A stretch of DNA of 64,000 nt from Candidatus Gastranaerophilales bacterium (GCA_944325835.1 CALVBO010000005.1:1-64000), one strand, 5' to 3'. Positions 50,021-58,657 are shown, counted from the first letter of the stretch. The notes: generated by a model from the sequence alone, not told the origin. Made by a program: numbers and translations.

Positions 50021-51961
50021 TTATTTTTTCTTTTTCTTATTGGTTTTATCGGTCTTATCGGTTGTTTGCTGCGGCTGTATTTGCTGCTGCTGAGCTTGAG
50101 GCTGCGGGATTGCTGTAGCTCCCGGCTGTATATGAGCTTTGAATTTACTGATTTTTGCAGTAATTTCATTTTTATCAGCGGCATTAGGGTTCATTGACAG
50201 ATATTGAATATAGTATTTTGTTGCACCTTGATAATTCAATTCTGCTTCATAAGCCATTGCTTTCAGCTTCGCGATATCTGCGCTGTTGTGGTAGAAGTCG
50301 ATAGCTTTGTTGCAGTATTCAATAGTTGATGCGTAGTTGCCTTCTTTGTACTGTCTTTTGGCGATATCAAAGAATTCATTTGATTTGATTTCGCAAAGAT
50401 CAATATATGCAACGCCGTCAAGTGCTACAATATTTGTCGGTTCGCTTGCAAGAACTTTTTGGAAAGTTGTTCTTGCGGTTCTGAACTGTTTATTGTGAAC
50501 CATAATTTCTGCAAGATATAAGTCATCTTTTACGCTTTTTGAGAAATCTCTTGCGCTTTCAAATGTATAAACAGCATCCTGTTCTCTGCCAAGTGCAAGG
50601 TAAGCTTCCGCTTTTAATACAGAACCCATTACGCTGTCGTCAGCAGACTGGATAATGTAGTTTAAGCTTTGTTTTGACATATCTGTAGGGTCTTTGTGAA
50701 CAAGACGTGATAATTTGATTTTTGCAAGGTGCAATTGAAGTGCGTTAGGGCATTTTTCAAGCGCCTTGTTTATGTAATCGTAAGCAAGATATAAGTCTTG
50801 ATTTGTGGTGAAGTTTCCGTTGTCGCCGGAATCTTTTGCCATTTCATAGTATGTGTTTGCAATACCTATAACCGCATCATCGTTGTAAGTTTCGTTGCCA
50901 AGAAGCATTGTGTAATAATCAAGTGCCTGCTGGTATTTTCTCAATTGTAGCGACATATCTGCTATTCTCATTTTTGCAGCGTTGTCGTCTGTAACAGTTA
51001 ACATAGTTTTTAACTGTTCAACAGCCATTTCAAAGTCAACTCTGTCCTCATAAACTTTTGATAAGTTCATATAAGAAGGAGTGTATTCAGGTTTAACGAC
51101 TTCTGCTTTTTTGAAAGAGTTGATTGCAGCGGCGTGGTTACCCTGTCTTAAATAGAGTTCGCCCTGTAAGTTAAGCGCCGGTGCGCAATTAGGGTGAATG
51201 TGAAGTGAGTGGTTCAGCCAGGTCAAAGCTGCCGAGTTGTTACCGCGCAGTGATTCAACAATACCGAGGTGATACATTGCAGAAGGGTTATGTGAGTTGC
51301 ATCTTAGTGCTTCTTTAAAATATTTTTCCGCTTCGTCAAGATTTTGTTCGTGAACTTCAAGCAGACCTAAGTTATCATAACCGTTTGCATAGTTAGGATT
51401 AATCTTGACAGAAATTTTGAATAAATCTCTTGCATCTTCAATGTTGCCTTTTTTGAGTGTTGCAACGCCGAGTGCGGAATATATAGGATAATTGTTGGAG
51501 TCAAGGTTAATTGCTTCTACAAATTCTTTGATAGCTCCGTCAAGGAGTTTATCTCTTCCGTTGATGTATTCAACATCAGAAGATGCCAGTCTCATCATGT
51601 AAACCATACCTTGTGCGTAGTGCAGGATAGGGTTATTCGGATTAGAAGGCATTAATTTGTTAATTTCGTTTTGTGCAGGAGCCAGTTTGTATTGTTTTGC
51701 GTAGGCTAAGGCTCTAAGAGCAAGTGCATCAACATCATTCGGGGTTTTATTAATTATTTCTCTAAGTTTTTTTTCTGCGTCTGCATAATGATTGTATTCA
51801 ATCATCGTTGCAATTTCAGTATATTTACCGGCTTGATTATTAGTTGCTGTCGCATCATTTTTGGAAACCTGAGCTTGCAAACCGGCAGCCTGAACTGCAT
51901 TTGCGCTAAGCATTAATCCAGCCATAAGAATTGATGCAATTAAAACTTTACGATAATTCAT
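50021..51961 (-). CDS. Exported TPR-repeat protein (646 aa)
   Basis: The start at 51961 has TAGGAGAAAT upstream and gives a clean signal peptide (MNYRKVLIASILMAGLMLSANAVQA); a longer frame would begin upstream of that site. The mature protein is about 15 tandem TPRs from residue 45 to 600, the clearest at NIEDARDLFKISVKINPNYANGYDNLGLLEVHEQNLDEAEKYFKEALR (in pieces) and HAAAINSFKKAEVVKPEY. The C-terminus is Gln/Pro-rich then Lys-rich (QPQAQQQQIQPQQ, ending NKKKKK). Likely a periplasmic or membrane-surface scaffold; partner unknown. It is divergent from the Xer recombinase. Confidence 0.85.
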   Translation of the reverse strand: MNYRKVLIASILMAGLMLSANAVQAAGLQAQVSKNDATATNNQAGKYTEIATMIEYNHYADAEKKLREIINKTPNDVDALALRALAYAKQYKLAPAQNEINKLMPSNPNNPILHYAQGMVYMMRLASSDVEYINGRDKLLDGAIKEFVEAINLDSNNYPIYSALGVATLKKGNIEDARDLFKISVKINPNYANGYDNLGLLEVHEQNLDEAEKYFKEALRCNSHNPSAMYHLGIVESLRGNNSAALTWLNHSLHIHPNCAPALNLQGELYLRQGNHAAAINSFKKAEVVKPEYTPSYMNLSKVYEDRVDFEMAVEQLKTMLTVTDDNAAKMRIADMSLQLRKYQQALDYYTMLLGNETYNDDAVIGIANTYYEMAKDSGDNGNFTTNQDLYLAYDYINKALEKCPNALQLHLAKIKLSRLVHKDPTDMSKQSLNYIIQSADDSVMGSVLKAEAYLALGREQDAVYTFESARDFSKSVKDDLYLAEIMVHNKQFRTARTTFQKVLASEPTNIVALDGVAYIDLCEIKSNEFFDIAKRQYKEGNYASTIEYCNKAIDFYHNSADIAKLKAMAYEAELNYQGATKYYIQYLSMNPNAADKNEITAKISKFKAHIQPGATAIPQPQAQQQQIQPQQTTDKTDKTNKKKKK

Positions 51962-52058
51962 GAATTTATTTCTCCTACGATATATCCTTTTTCTTAAAAA
52001 CATTGTATAATAAGGAAATAAAAAAAGCAACATGCTTACATTATATGGATTACAAATT

Positions 52059-52961
52059 ATGTTGAATAAAGATTTACTTGAACAGTTCAGAGCTTATCTT
52101 CTGGTTGAGAAAAATTTCTCGCAGTATACGGCAAAGGCTTATACCTCAGACGTTATGAGCTTTTTAATCTGGCTTGAGGATACTGATGTAAGCTCGGTTG
52201 ATTATAATAAAATCCGTGAATATTTGAGATTTATATATAAATATAATTATAAAAAGACAACTGTGGCGCGTAAAATTTCGGCGTTGAGGACGTTTTACAA
52301 GTATCTCTACCGGGAACGTGTGGTAGAGGCAAATCCCGTAGCCGGCGTATCGGCGCCCAAAAAGACCAAAAGTCTGCCAAAATTTTTGGATAAAGAAGAA
52401 ATTGAACAAATATTAAATAATGTTAACATTGAAAGCCCTTCCGGTTTTAGAAACCGCGCGATTTTAGAACTTCTCTGGGCAACGGGAATGCGGATTTCAG
52501 AACTCAGCGGTTTGAATTTCGGGGATTTGAATCTGGAACACAACGAAATAAAGGTTTTCGGTAAAGGTTCAAAAGAACGGATTGTCCTGATTTCCGAGCG
52601 GGCAAAACAATATCTGGAAAGATATATTCATACAGCGCGCAGGCTGGTAGCAAAAGACTTCCCCCCGCCGCCGCAGGAGGAAAATTCTCCTGTATTTATC
52701 AACAACACCGGCTACAGGCTTAACCCGAAAACAATTCGCAACGTGATAAATTCTATCGTTGAAAAAATTAGTCTGCCCCAAAAAGTCACCCCCCACATGT
52801 TCAGACACAGTTTTGCAACTTACTTGATAGAAAACGGGGCTGATTTAAGAGTCGTTCAGGAACTTTTAGGGCATGCCAGCATCTCCAATACCCAAATTTA
52901 TACCCATATTTCCACTAAACACCTGACCGATACTTACAATAAGGCACATCCTAGAGCTTGA
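52059..52961 (+). CDS. Tyrosine recombinase XerC/XerD-like
   Basis: 300 aa, the usual Xer length. N-terminal SAM-like DNA-binding domain (FRAYLLVEKNFSQYTAKAYTSDVMSFL) and catalytic domain with Arg in ATGMRISELSGL, Lys in GKGSKERIV, HMFRHSFATYL (HxxR), LGHASISNTQIYTHIS with the nucleophilic Tyr. Xer recombinases resolve chromosome dimers at dif. The ATG at 52059 aligns with the normal Xer start; another in-frame ATG at 52032 is possible, and neither has a strong ribosome site. XerC or XerD cannot be distinguished. No dif-like site was found nearby. Confidence 0.88.
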   Translation: MLNKDLLEQFRAYLLVEKNFSQYTAKAYTSDVMSFLIWLEDTDVSSVDYNKIREYLRFIYKYNYKKTTVARKISALRTFYKYLYRERVVEANPVAGVSAPKKTKSLPKFLDKEEIEQILNNVNIESPSGFRNRAILELLWATGMRISELSGLNFGDLNLEHNEIKVFGKGSKERIVLISERAKQYLERYIHTARRLVAKDFPPPPQEENSPVFINNTGYRLNPKTIRNVINSIVEKISLPQKVTPHMFRHSFATYLIENGADLRVVQELLGHASISNTQIYTHISTKHLTDTYNKAHPRA

Positions 52962-53009
52962 CAAAATTTCTTGACTGATTATTATTAGTGTTATGCTTTA
53001 GTATATAAT
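52958..53009 (+). promoter_or_regulatory. Promoter region of tuf
   Basis: TTGACA at 52958-52963 (overlapping the Xer stop codon) pairs with TATTAT at 52980-52985 over 16 bp; a second perfect TATAAT is at 53004-53009 with only a weak -35. Either or both could drive tuf. Confidence 0.5.
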
Positions 53010-53054
53010 AAAGTAAGTTAGTATAAACACAAGAAAAAGAAGGAGATTAATCTC

Positions 53055-54263
53055 ATGGCACGTGAAAAGTATGAACGCACGAAACCGCACGTTAACATTG
53101 GTACTATTGGCCACGTTGACCACGGTAAAACAACATTAACAGCCGCTATTACAGGTGTTATGGCTGCTGCCGGAAAAGCTCAAGCAAAGAAATTTGATGA
53201 AATCGATGCTGCTCCGGAAGAAAAAGCAAGAGGTATTACCATCTCTACAGCTCACGTAGAATACGAAACAGATGCAAGACACTATGCACACGTTGACTGC
53301 CCGGGCCACGCTGACTATGTTAAAAACATGATTACAGGTGCAGCTCAAATGGACGGCGCAATCCTCGTTGTTGCTGCTACTGACGGTGCAATGCCTCAAA
53401 CTCGTGAACACATCCTTCTTGCTAGACAGGTTGGTGTTCCTAACCTTGTTGTATTCTTGAACAAATGCGACATGGTTGATGATCCTGAATTGTTAGAATT
53501 AGTTGAAATGGAAGTTAGAGAACTTCTTTCTTCTTACGAATTCGACGGCGACAACATTCCATTCATCCACGGTTCAGCATTAAAAGCTCTTGAAGCTGTT
53601 CAAGCTAATCCGAAAATCCAACGCGGCGAAGATAAATGGGTTGATAAAATCTGGGAATTAATGGATGCAGTTGATTCTTACTTCCCAACTCCTGTTCGTG
53701 ATTTAGACAAACCGTTCTTGATGCCGGTTGAAGACGTATTCTCTATCACCGGTCGTGGTACAGTTGCTACAGGTAGAGTAGAACGTGGCGTTGTTAAAGT
53801 TGGTGACGAAGTTGAATTAGTTGGTTTAGGCGAAACTAAGAAAACAACTGTTACCGGTGTTGAAATGTTCAGAAAATCTCTTGACCAAGGTCAAGCAGGT
53901 GACAACATTGGTGCATTGCTTCGTGGTATCGACAAAACTGAAATCCAACGCGGTCAAGTTTTGGCAAAACCTGGTTCAATCCACCCACACACTAAATTCA
54001 CAGCTAACGTATACGTTTTAACAAAAGAAGAAGGCGGACGTCACACTCCATTCTTCCCTGGTTACAGACCACAATTCTACATCAGAACAACAGACGTTAC
54101 CGGTTCAATCAAATTTGATGGCGAAATGGTAATGCCTGGTGATAACGTTGTAATGGAAGTTGAATTGATCGCACCTGTCGCTATTGAAGAAGGTATGAGA
54201 TTCGCTATCCGTGAAGGCGGTAGAACAGTTGGTGCTGGTGTTGTTGACAAAATTATTGAATAA
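53055..54263 (+). CDS. tuf: Translation elongation factor Tu
   Basis: 402 aa. G1 GHVDHGKTT, switch I with [20 protein letters not shown] (G3), NKCDMVDD (G4) and SALKALE (G5), then domains II and III ([29 protein letters not shown]). Delivers aminoacyl-tRNA to the ribosome. AGAAGGAGATT precedes the ATG. Codons look more biased than in neighbours, as expected of a highly expressed gene. It stands alone, not in the str operon, between its own promoter and terminator. Confidence 0.99.
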   Translation: MAREKYERTKPHVNIGTIGHVDHGKTTLTAAITGVMAAAGKAQAKKFDEIDAAPEEKARGITISTAHVEYETDARHYAHVDCPGHADYVKNMITGAAQMDGAILVVAATDGAMPQTREHILLARQVGVPNLVVFLNKCDMVDDPELLELVEMEVRELLSSYEFDGDNIPFIHGSALKALEAVQANPKIQRGEDKWVDKIWELMDAVDSYFPTPVRDLDKPFLMPVEDVFSITGRGTVATGRVERGVVKVGDEVELVGLGETKKTTVTGVEMFRKSLDQGQAGDNIGALLRGIDKTEIQRGQVLAKPGSIHPHTKFTANVYVLTKEEGGRHTPFFPGYRPQFYIRTTDVTGSIKFDGEMVMPGDNVVMEVELIAPVAIEEGMRFAIREGGRTVGAGVVDKIIE

Positions 54264-54290
54264 TTAAGTCCACGTCATACTGATAAGTTT

Positions 54291-54321
54291 AAAAAGCTCT
54301 CACTTATGTGAGAGCTTTTTT
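54291..54321 (+). terminator. Terminator of tuf
   Basis: AAAAAGCTCTCAC / GTGAGAGCTTTTTT with a 4-base loop. Confidence 0.93.
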
Positions 54322-54325
54322 GCTA

Positions 54326-54354
54326 TTGACTAAATAGTTAAAATGTTACATAAT
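54326..54354 (+). promoter_or_regulatory. Promoter of the second prepilin gene
   Basis: TTGACT (54326-54331), 17 bp, CATAAT (54349-54354). The surrounding bases resemble the promoter of the first prepilin gene at 1567-1596. Confidence 0.65.
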
Positions 54355-54420
54355 AAATATGTGTCATAAAATGGCATTTATAAATAGAACGGGGTAAAAA
54401 CCCCAGAAAGGATAGAAATT

Positions 54421-55463
54421 ATGAAGAACAAAAGTGTAAGTATTTATGCAGGGGGGGGGGGGGGCCGGCTGAGCCGGTGCCATATTTGGTTCCGAGCGAT
54501 TGGACCACGAAAAATCTGAGAGAGGGAGTGTTGGCGTTTAACGCGAAGGGCGGAGTGCCGTCTGGATTTACCATGGCAGAGATATTGTTATCCCTCACCA
54601 TAATCGGGGTTGTCGCGGCAATAACACTTCCGAGCCTTACCGGAAACATTAATGAGCGAACATGGAATACACAAAGAAAAGCGTTATTCGCAAGATTTTC
54701 ACAGGCTATACCATTGATTGATAGCCTTAATACGTATGCCAACGGGGAAACTTTTGTTACTGGAGAGTTAAGTAAAGTCCTCAAAATTAACAATATCTGT
54801 GATAAAGAGCATTTAGCTGATTGCGGTATTGTTTCAAAATTTACTACTTTGAACGCGGGGACTAAAAGTACTCCTAAAACACTCGGAGAACTTAATATTA
54901 AAATGACTAATCTGTTGTATTCGGATGTTTATATGGGTTCAAGCAGAACATTTTCTTATTCTCAAGAGGATAGTGATGCTGTCGCATTCGAAACTCAGAA
55001 TGGTGAGAGCGTAATAATGTACTATAATCCGCGATGCGCTTCTGATATGAATAATACCTCCAATTATTATGCCCAGAACAGAGTTTGTTTAAATTTTATT
55101 TATGACTTGAACGGTAATAAAGGGCCGAATACTGTCGGTAAAGATATTGGCTTTATGTCTGCAATTTATCCGAGTGATAGCAAAGTCGTAGCGCCATATC
55201 CGGCTATTAATAATGCCGGTTCCGGAGCACAAAACGATGCTTCCGGATTGTGTACGCAGTACGATGATTCTTACAGAATTCCTTCAAGGGAAGAATTGCT
55301 ATCTATGTTTGTAAATATGGAATTAATGGGCTTAACCGGCGGTATGTTCTGGTCGAGTTCAGTAGCTTCATCAAACTCTGCCTGGCTGCAGTCCTTTAAT
55401 ATTGGTATGCAGGAGGTTCAGCCGCGCAGCAATAATATGCTGGTCAGATGTGTTAAACGTTAA
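54421..55463 (+). CDS. Second large prepilin, reading frame interrupted at a G14 tract
   Basis: The best start is the ATG at 54421, with AAAGGAT 8-9 bases before it and a promoter upstream. It codes MKNKSVSIYA, then enters 14 G (54451-54464); in this frame translation stops at 54517-54519 after 32 residues. The pilin body is open in another frame, through the tract to 55463: ...PAEPVPYLVPSDWTTKNLREGVLAF..., then PSG|FTMAEILLSLTIIGVVAAITLP and a 280-residue domain ending LVRCVKR. Fifteen or twelve G would join the two. A GTG at 54477 could start the body alone but has no ribosome site. The N-terminal helix is nearly identical to that of the 1633-2604 protein. Phase-variable gene, decayed gene or a miscounted homopolymer are the options. 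Confidence 0.8.
54451..54464 (+). repeat. G14 homopolymer within the prepilin leader
   Basis: Fourteen consecutive G immediately after codon 10, followed by CCGGCTGAGCCGG, which can fold as a CCGG/CCGG hairpin. Tracts of this kind slip readily during replication. Confidence 0.9.
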
Positions 55464-55473
55464 AATAATACAA

Positions 55474-55502
55474 AACGCGGGACTATTATATAGTCCCGCG
55501 TT
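55474..55502 (+). terminator. Hairpin terminator after the second prepilin
   Basis: A perfect 12-bp stem AACGCGGGACTA / TAGTCCCGCGTT with a 5-base loop starts 10 bp after the stop; the T run is short. Confidence 0.8.
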
Positions 55503-55555
55503 ACAATTCATTAACCATTTCCCCAAATTAGATTTAGCTGGTTCTCAAATTTTCC

Positions 55556-55735
55556 CTACGAATTGTGCACCTGTTCAGCCTGTTTTAGTACATCGTATTT
55601 CGATTTTTCTTTGCTGGCTTTAAGATACTTTACCAATGATTTAGCGATGATTTGTGAATTTTTTTCCGTTTGTTTGTCCAAAATATCAAAATATTCTTCA
55701 ATACTGGACATCATATACTTGCTGTTATTTTCCAT
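55556..55735 (-). CDS. Microprotein (59 aa), paralogue of the protein at 56044-56187
   Basis: Starts MENNSKYMMSSIEEYFDILDK, then QTEKNSQIIAKSLVKYLKA and a basic tail. About half of residues 5-44 match the 47-aa protein two genes upstream (KY..., IxEYF, KQT..NSQI.AKSLVKYL). GGGGGAAAAT lies before the ATG. It is third in a leftward operon: microprotein, RHH protein, microprotein. Function unknown; too short for an enzyme, helical and amphipathic. Confidence 0.75.
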   Translation of the reverse strand: MENNSKYMMSSIEEYFDILDKQTEKNSQIIAKSLVKYLKASKEKSKYDVLKQAEQVHNS

Positions 55736-55807
55736 ATTTTCCCCCGATGGAATTTTTCCCTTATTACATTTCCCGATTTTGATTATACTACTAAAATTCT
55801 TTTTTGT

Positions 55808-55996
55808 CTATTCGAGTAAGCTTTCTAAAATTGCTGCGTTATTTTGTGCCTTTTGGGTATTGCGTACTCTGTTACGATTCATATATGTTCGGAGTGCTTC
55901 CCTGATTAATTCTGAACGAGTACGGTTTTCGTTCTCTGCTACTTCGTCAATCTCGTCTAAAAATCTTTCGGGCATTGAAATTAGTACTCTTGCCAT
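55808..55996 (-). CDS. Ribbon-helix-helix (CopG/Arc-type) DNA-binding protein
   Basis: 62 aa. The beta-strand RVLISMPERFLDEIDEVAENENRTRSELIREALRTYM (in pieces) is a textbook RHH_1 domain: strand, helix, Gly-less turn, helix. Such proteins repress their own operon, often as antitoxins. TAAGGAGATAAAG precedes the ATG. It lies between two paralogous microprotein genes, so it is probably their regulator. No recognisable toxin (RelE, PIN, MazF) is adjacent. Confidence 0.88.
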   Translation of the reverse strand: MARVLISMPERFLDEIDEVAENENRTRSELIREALRTYMNRNRVRNTQKAQNNAAILESLLE

Positions 55997-56043
55997 AACT
56001 TTATCTCCTTATATTTTCCCTGTCTAATTACTTACTAAATAGA

Positions 56044-56187
56044 TTAAGCTGCCAGTGCTTGTTGTTCCTTTTTGTTTCTTAAGTACTTAACTAACGATTT
56101 TGCAACGATTTGTGAATTTGTTCCGGTTTGTTTTTCAATAGCGTTGAAGTATTCTACGATAGTTAAAGTCACATACTTTGTGTTCAT
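56044..56187 (-). CDS. Microprotein (47 aa), paralogue of the protein at 55556-55735
   Basis: Starts MNTKYVTLTIVEYFNAIEK, then QTGTNSQIVAKSLVKYLRNKKE and an Ala/Gln tail. The shared core with the 59-aa neighbour (EYF...KQT..NSQI.AKSLVKYL) despite silent and replacement changes shows it is translated and selected. It is first in the leftward operon; a CAAAATACTTTATATAA motif about 40 bp upstream is a likely promoter part. Confidence 0.75.
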   Translation of the reverse strand: MNTKYVTLTIVEYFNAIEKQTGTNSQIVAKSLVKYLRNKKEQQALAA

Positions 56188-56456
56188 AATTCCCGCCTTT
56201 ACAATTCCCATTGTTTCCTCTGTATTTATATAAAGTATTTTGAGTTTAAAAAATTGCTAAAAAAAGATGTAATTTTTATAAAAAATTTATTTATTGTTAC
56301 ATTAAAGAATACATACTTTTGATATAACCCTTGTGTTGGCTGGTTTTTATGATATTTGTTACGAATTGTAACAAAAAACACCTTTTGTGAAATCGAAAAC
56401 TTTTATTTGTTTTTATATAGGTAAGAGAGCAATTTATAAACAAGGAGAGATGAGAT

Positions 56457-56777
56457 ATGTCGTTCTTAGCTATGGCATCACAGAAAAGTTTATTCACACT
56501 GCAAAAAAGTCAACTTGAGTATGAATATACGATTTTGATGAGCAGGACAAATGTTATTACAAGTCAAATGGCGGATTATGCACAGGCAAAAGAAGATGAA
56601 GACTTGGATGAAGATCCGTTTTACATTGCGTTAGAAAAGACGAGTGAATATCTTCAAACCGAGGCAGAATCTGTTAAGTCGCAGATTGACGTTATGGAGC
56701 AAGAGATTAACTCATTAAAGACAATGGTTAACAATGGTATTAAGAATACCTGCTCGCTTAACCTCATCGGCGGCTAG
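56457..56777 (+). CDS. Small helical protein (106 aa), relative of the coiled-coil protein at 29891-31336
   Basis: ACAAGGAGAGATGAGAT precedes the ATG, a strong ribosome site. The protein is nearly all helix: MASQKSLFTLQKSQLEYEYTILMSRTN, then KTSEYLQTEAESVKSQIDVMEQEINSLKT (in parts), ending NTCSLNLIGG. The opening resembles MAASQARFLGLTARMNNLEFE of the 481-aa protein at 31336 leftward. No signal peptide. Probably a small secreted or structural rod-like subunit, by analogy; not a named family. Confidence 0.72.
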   Translation: MSFLAMASQKSLFTLQKSQLEYEYTILMSRTNVITSQMADYAQAKEDEDLDEDPFYIALEKTSEYLQTEAESVKSQIDVMEQEINSLKTMVNNGIKNTCSLNLIGG

Positions 56778-56780
56778 ATA

Positions 56781-56904
56781 GCGTAAGCCGGTGTAGCGCC
56801 GGAGCTGGCACACGTGAGTGTGGCAGGCAGGGCGCGGAACACTACGTGAGCGACGTTTCAATTTTCGACGAGATTGTTATCTCGGAAGAAAATTGTCAGG
56901 AGCC
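56781..56904 (-). repeat. Structured intergenic element, copy 2
   Basis: Minus-strand counterpart of 16631-16756. It opens GGCTCCTGACA 6 bp after the folD stop. Hairpin I is AATTTTC/GAAAATT plus CGAGAT/ATCTCG; then TGAAACGTCGC..ACGTAGTGTTCCG; hairpin II has outer GCGCC/GGCGC and inner CACAC/GTGTG around TCAC; it closes CTACACCGGCTTACGC. Stems differ in sequence from copy 1 yet pair, while loops and joining blocks are the same. Confidence 0.7.
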
Positions 56905-56910
56905 TTTACA

Positions 56911-57756
56911 TTATCTGATATTTTGTGCGAGATACAAGTCGAGCAGGTTATACATCAGGGCAGTCACGGTCATCGGGCCTACGCCGCCCGGAACCGGCGA
57001 GATGTATGATGCAACTTGTGACGCACTTTCAAATTCCACATCCCCGCTGATTTTACCTTCCGGGGTACGGAATATTCCAACATCTACTACTACACTATTT
57101 TTTTTCAATATTTTCCCATTTACAATTTTTTCCCCTACGGCTGAAACGACAATATCAGCCGTTTTTATTATGCTTTCAAGATTTTCGGTTTTTGAATGGC
57201 AGGTTGTAACCGTGGCGTTTTCAAATAAGAAAGCCTGTGCTGTCGGTTTGCCGACAAGATTGGAACGTCCTATGACGACTACGTGTTTGCCTTCTATTTC
57301 AATATTATATTCTTTAAGAAGCATAATTATTCCGCGGGTAGTGCAGGGAATTGCATACGGTTCCTGACCGGTATAAAAAAGTCCGGAATTGTAGGCTGTC
57401 AGCCCGTCTACATCTTTAATCGGATCAATTGAATTTAGAATAATGTTTTTATTAATCTCTTTAGGTAAAGGCAGTTGAACAAGAATTCCGTTGATATTGG
57501 GATCATTGTTCCATTCTTTGATATTTGCAATGATTTCTTTTTCTGTGACATTGGAAGTAAGTTGTTTTAGTATGGCTTTGAAGCCGATGCTTTCGGCTTT
57601 TTTAAGTTTTGCATTGACATAAATCAAGCTTGCCGGATTTTCGCCGACGAGCATAATTGCAAGAACCGGTTTTTTAGCAAGAGTGCTTACTTCTTGCTGC
57701 AATTTTTCCAGCAGTTTTTGACTTGTCTTTTTACCATCAAGAATTTCGGCTGTCAC
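56911..57756 (-). CDS. folD: Methylenetetrahydrofolate dehydrogenase / cyclohydrolase FolD
   Basis: 281 aa. Catalytic Lys in SLIYVNAKLKKAESIGF (YxxxK), ILVQLPLPKEIN, DPIKDVDGLTAYNSG, VIGRSNLVGKPTAQAF (NADP site) and PVPGGVGPMTVTALMYN are complete. It interconverts methylene-, methenyl- and formyl-tetrahydrofolate in the cytoplasm. The structured element lies directly downstream. Confidence 0.97.
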   Translation of the reverse strand: MTAEILDGKKTSQKLLEKLQQEVSTLAKKPVLAIMLVGENPASLIYVNAKLKKAESIGFKAILKQLTSNVTEKEIIANIKEWNNDPNINGILVQLPLPKEINKNIILNSIDPIKDVDGLTAYNSGLFYTGQEPYAIPCTTRGIIMLLKEYNIEIEGKHVVVIGRSNLVGKPTAQAFLFENATVTTCHSKTENLESIIKTADIVVSAVGEKIVNGKILKKNSVVVDVGIFRTPEGKISGDVEFESASQVASYISPVPGGVGPMTVTALMYNLLDLYLAQNIR

Positions 57757-57818
57757 AGTTTGCTCCTTTTTTAATAAGATTATTATACTTACTGATTGTA
57801 ATATGTAAATATCAGGAG

Positions 57819-58556
57819 CTACTGCGGCAGATTCAGGCGTACGAAAAATTGTTCGATTGCTTCTTGAACGGGTGCAGAATTGCGTGTTAGCTGTTCAATA
57901 TTTTCATCTTTTGGAATAACGCCGAGTATATCCAGATCATACTTCTTCAGAAGGGTGTATAGTTCTTCTAAGTTGTGATTTTCGACTTTGTTGATAACAA
58001 CACCCATTTGTCCGCCGATAGCGTATTTTGCGCTGAATTCTTCAATCCGTTTTGCCAGATGCGCGGATTCTTCGGTCGGGTTGGCTATTATAAGCGTAAG
58101 ATCTATGTCGGTATCGACAAGCTGGTTAAAGTATTTGAGGTCAAATTCGCAGTCAATAATTACGAAATCGTAGCGCGCGATTAACTTTTTCAGCGCTTCA
58201 TTAAGCTGACCGGTTATAGGGCAGCGGCAGTCTTTGGAGCCGACAAACCATGTTACCAGAATATCAACATTTTCGTTAAGCGGGTATAGAATGTCTTCCA
58301 GCGCCCATTCAATGTATTCCTGTTTTGTCATGTTTTCCGGAATTCCGGTTTTGTATTCGTGTTTTCCGCTTCTGATACCGTAAACGGTGTTGCGGATATC
58401 AAGCCCGTAAGAGTGTCCGAGTTCACCTGTTAGATCGTTATCTATAAGCAGAAAAGTTTTATCCGGAAACTTGCTGCTTAAAATGTTTAAAAAAGCTTTT
58501 GTAATCGTTGTTTTGCCGCTTCCGCTTTTCCCTGTAATTGCAATTTTTGTAGTCAA
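57819..58556 (-). CDS. CooC-like MinD/ParA-family ATPase
   Basis: 245 aa. P-loop GKSGSGKTT (residues 9-17), LLIDNDLTGELGHSYGL after it, CxC motif C110-R-C112, and YDFVIIDCEFDLKYFNQ as Walker B region, followed by LTLIIANPTEESAHLAKRI and GVVINKVEN. CooC inserts nickel into carbon monoxide dehydrogenase and uses a CxC pair for metal and dimer formation. The start is a TTG at 58556, with AGGGAGAGA upstream; the longer frame to 58718 has no support and runs into the atp terminator. No dehydrogenase is in the window, so the client is unknown. Confidence 0.8.
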   Translation of the reverse strand: MTTKIAITGKSGSGKTTITKAFLNILSSKFPDKTFLLIDNDLTGELGHSYGLDIRNTVYGIRSGKHEYKTGIPENMTKQEYIEWALEDILYPLNENVDILVTWFVGSKDCRCPITGQLNEALKKLIARYDFVIIDCEFDLKYFNQLVDTDIDLTLIIANPTEESAHLAKRIEEFSAKYAIGGQMGVVINKVENHNLEELYTLLKKYDLDILGVIPKDENIEQLTRNSAPVQEAIEQFFVRLNLPQ

Positions 58557-58626
58557 ATAATCTCTCTCCCTTTTACTATATGTTTTAATAATAGCATAGA
58601 GTTTATAAAGTTCAAAAATGTTACAA

Positions 58627-58655
58627 AAAAAGACGGTTTTCAAAACCGTCTTTTT
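58627..58655 (-). terminator. Terminator of the ATP synthase operon
   Basis: AAAAAGACGGTTTT / AAAACCGTCTTTTT hairpin 3 bp after the gamma-subunit stop, with T runs usable on the minus strand. Confidence 0.9.
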
Positions 58656-58657
58656 GA

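Noticed and set aside
49948-50184. 78-codon minus-strand frame overlapping the 3' end of the TPR gene
   Set aside because: It overlaps the confidently read TPR frame on the same strand and its basic composition comes from Gln/Lys codons read out of frame.
54477-55463. GTG at 54477 as the true start of the second prepilin
   Set aside because: No Shine-Dalgarno site precedes it, and it lies 56 bases after an ATG with a good site and promoter spacing; the interrupted upstream frame explains the region better.
56818-57367. Plus-strand frames of 63 and 173 codons
   Set aside because: They are antisense to folD and to the structured element; folD has full family motifs.
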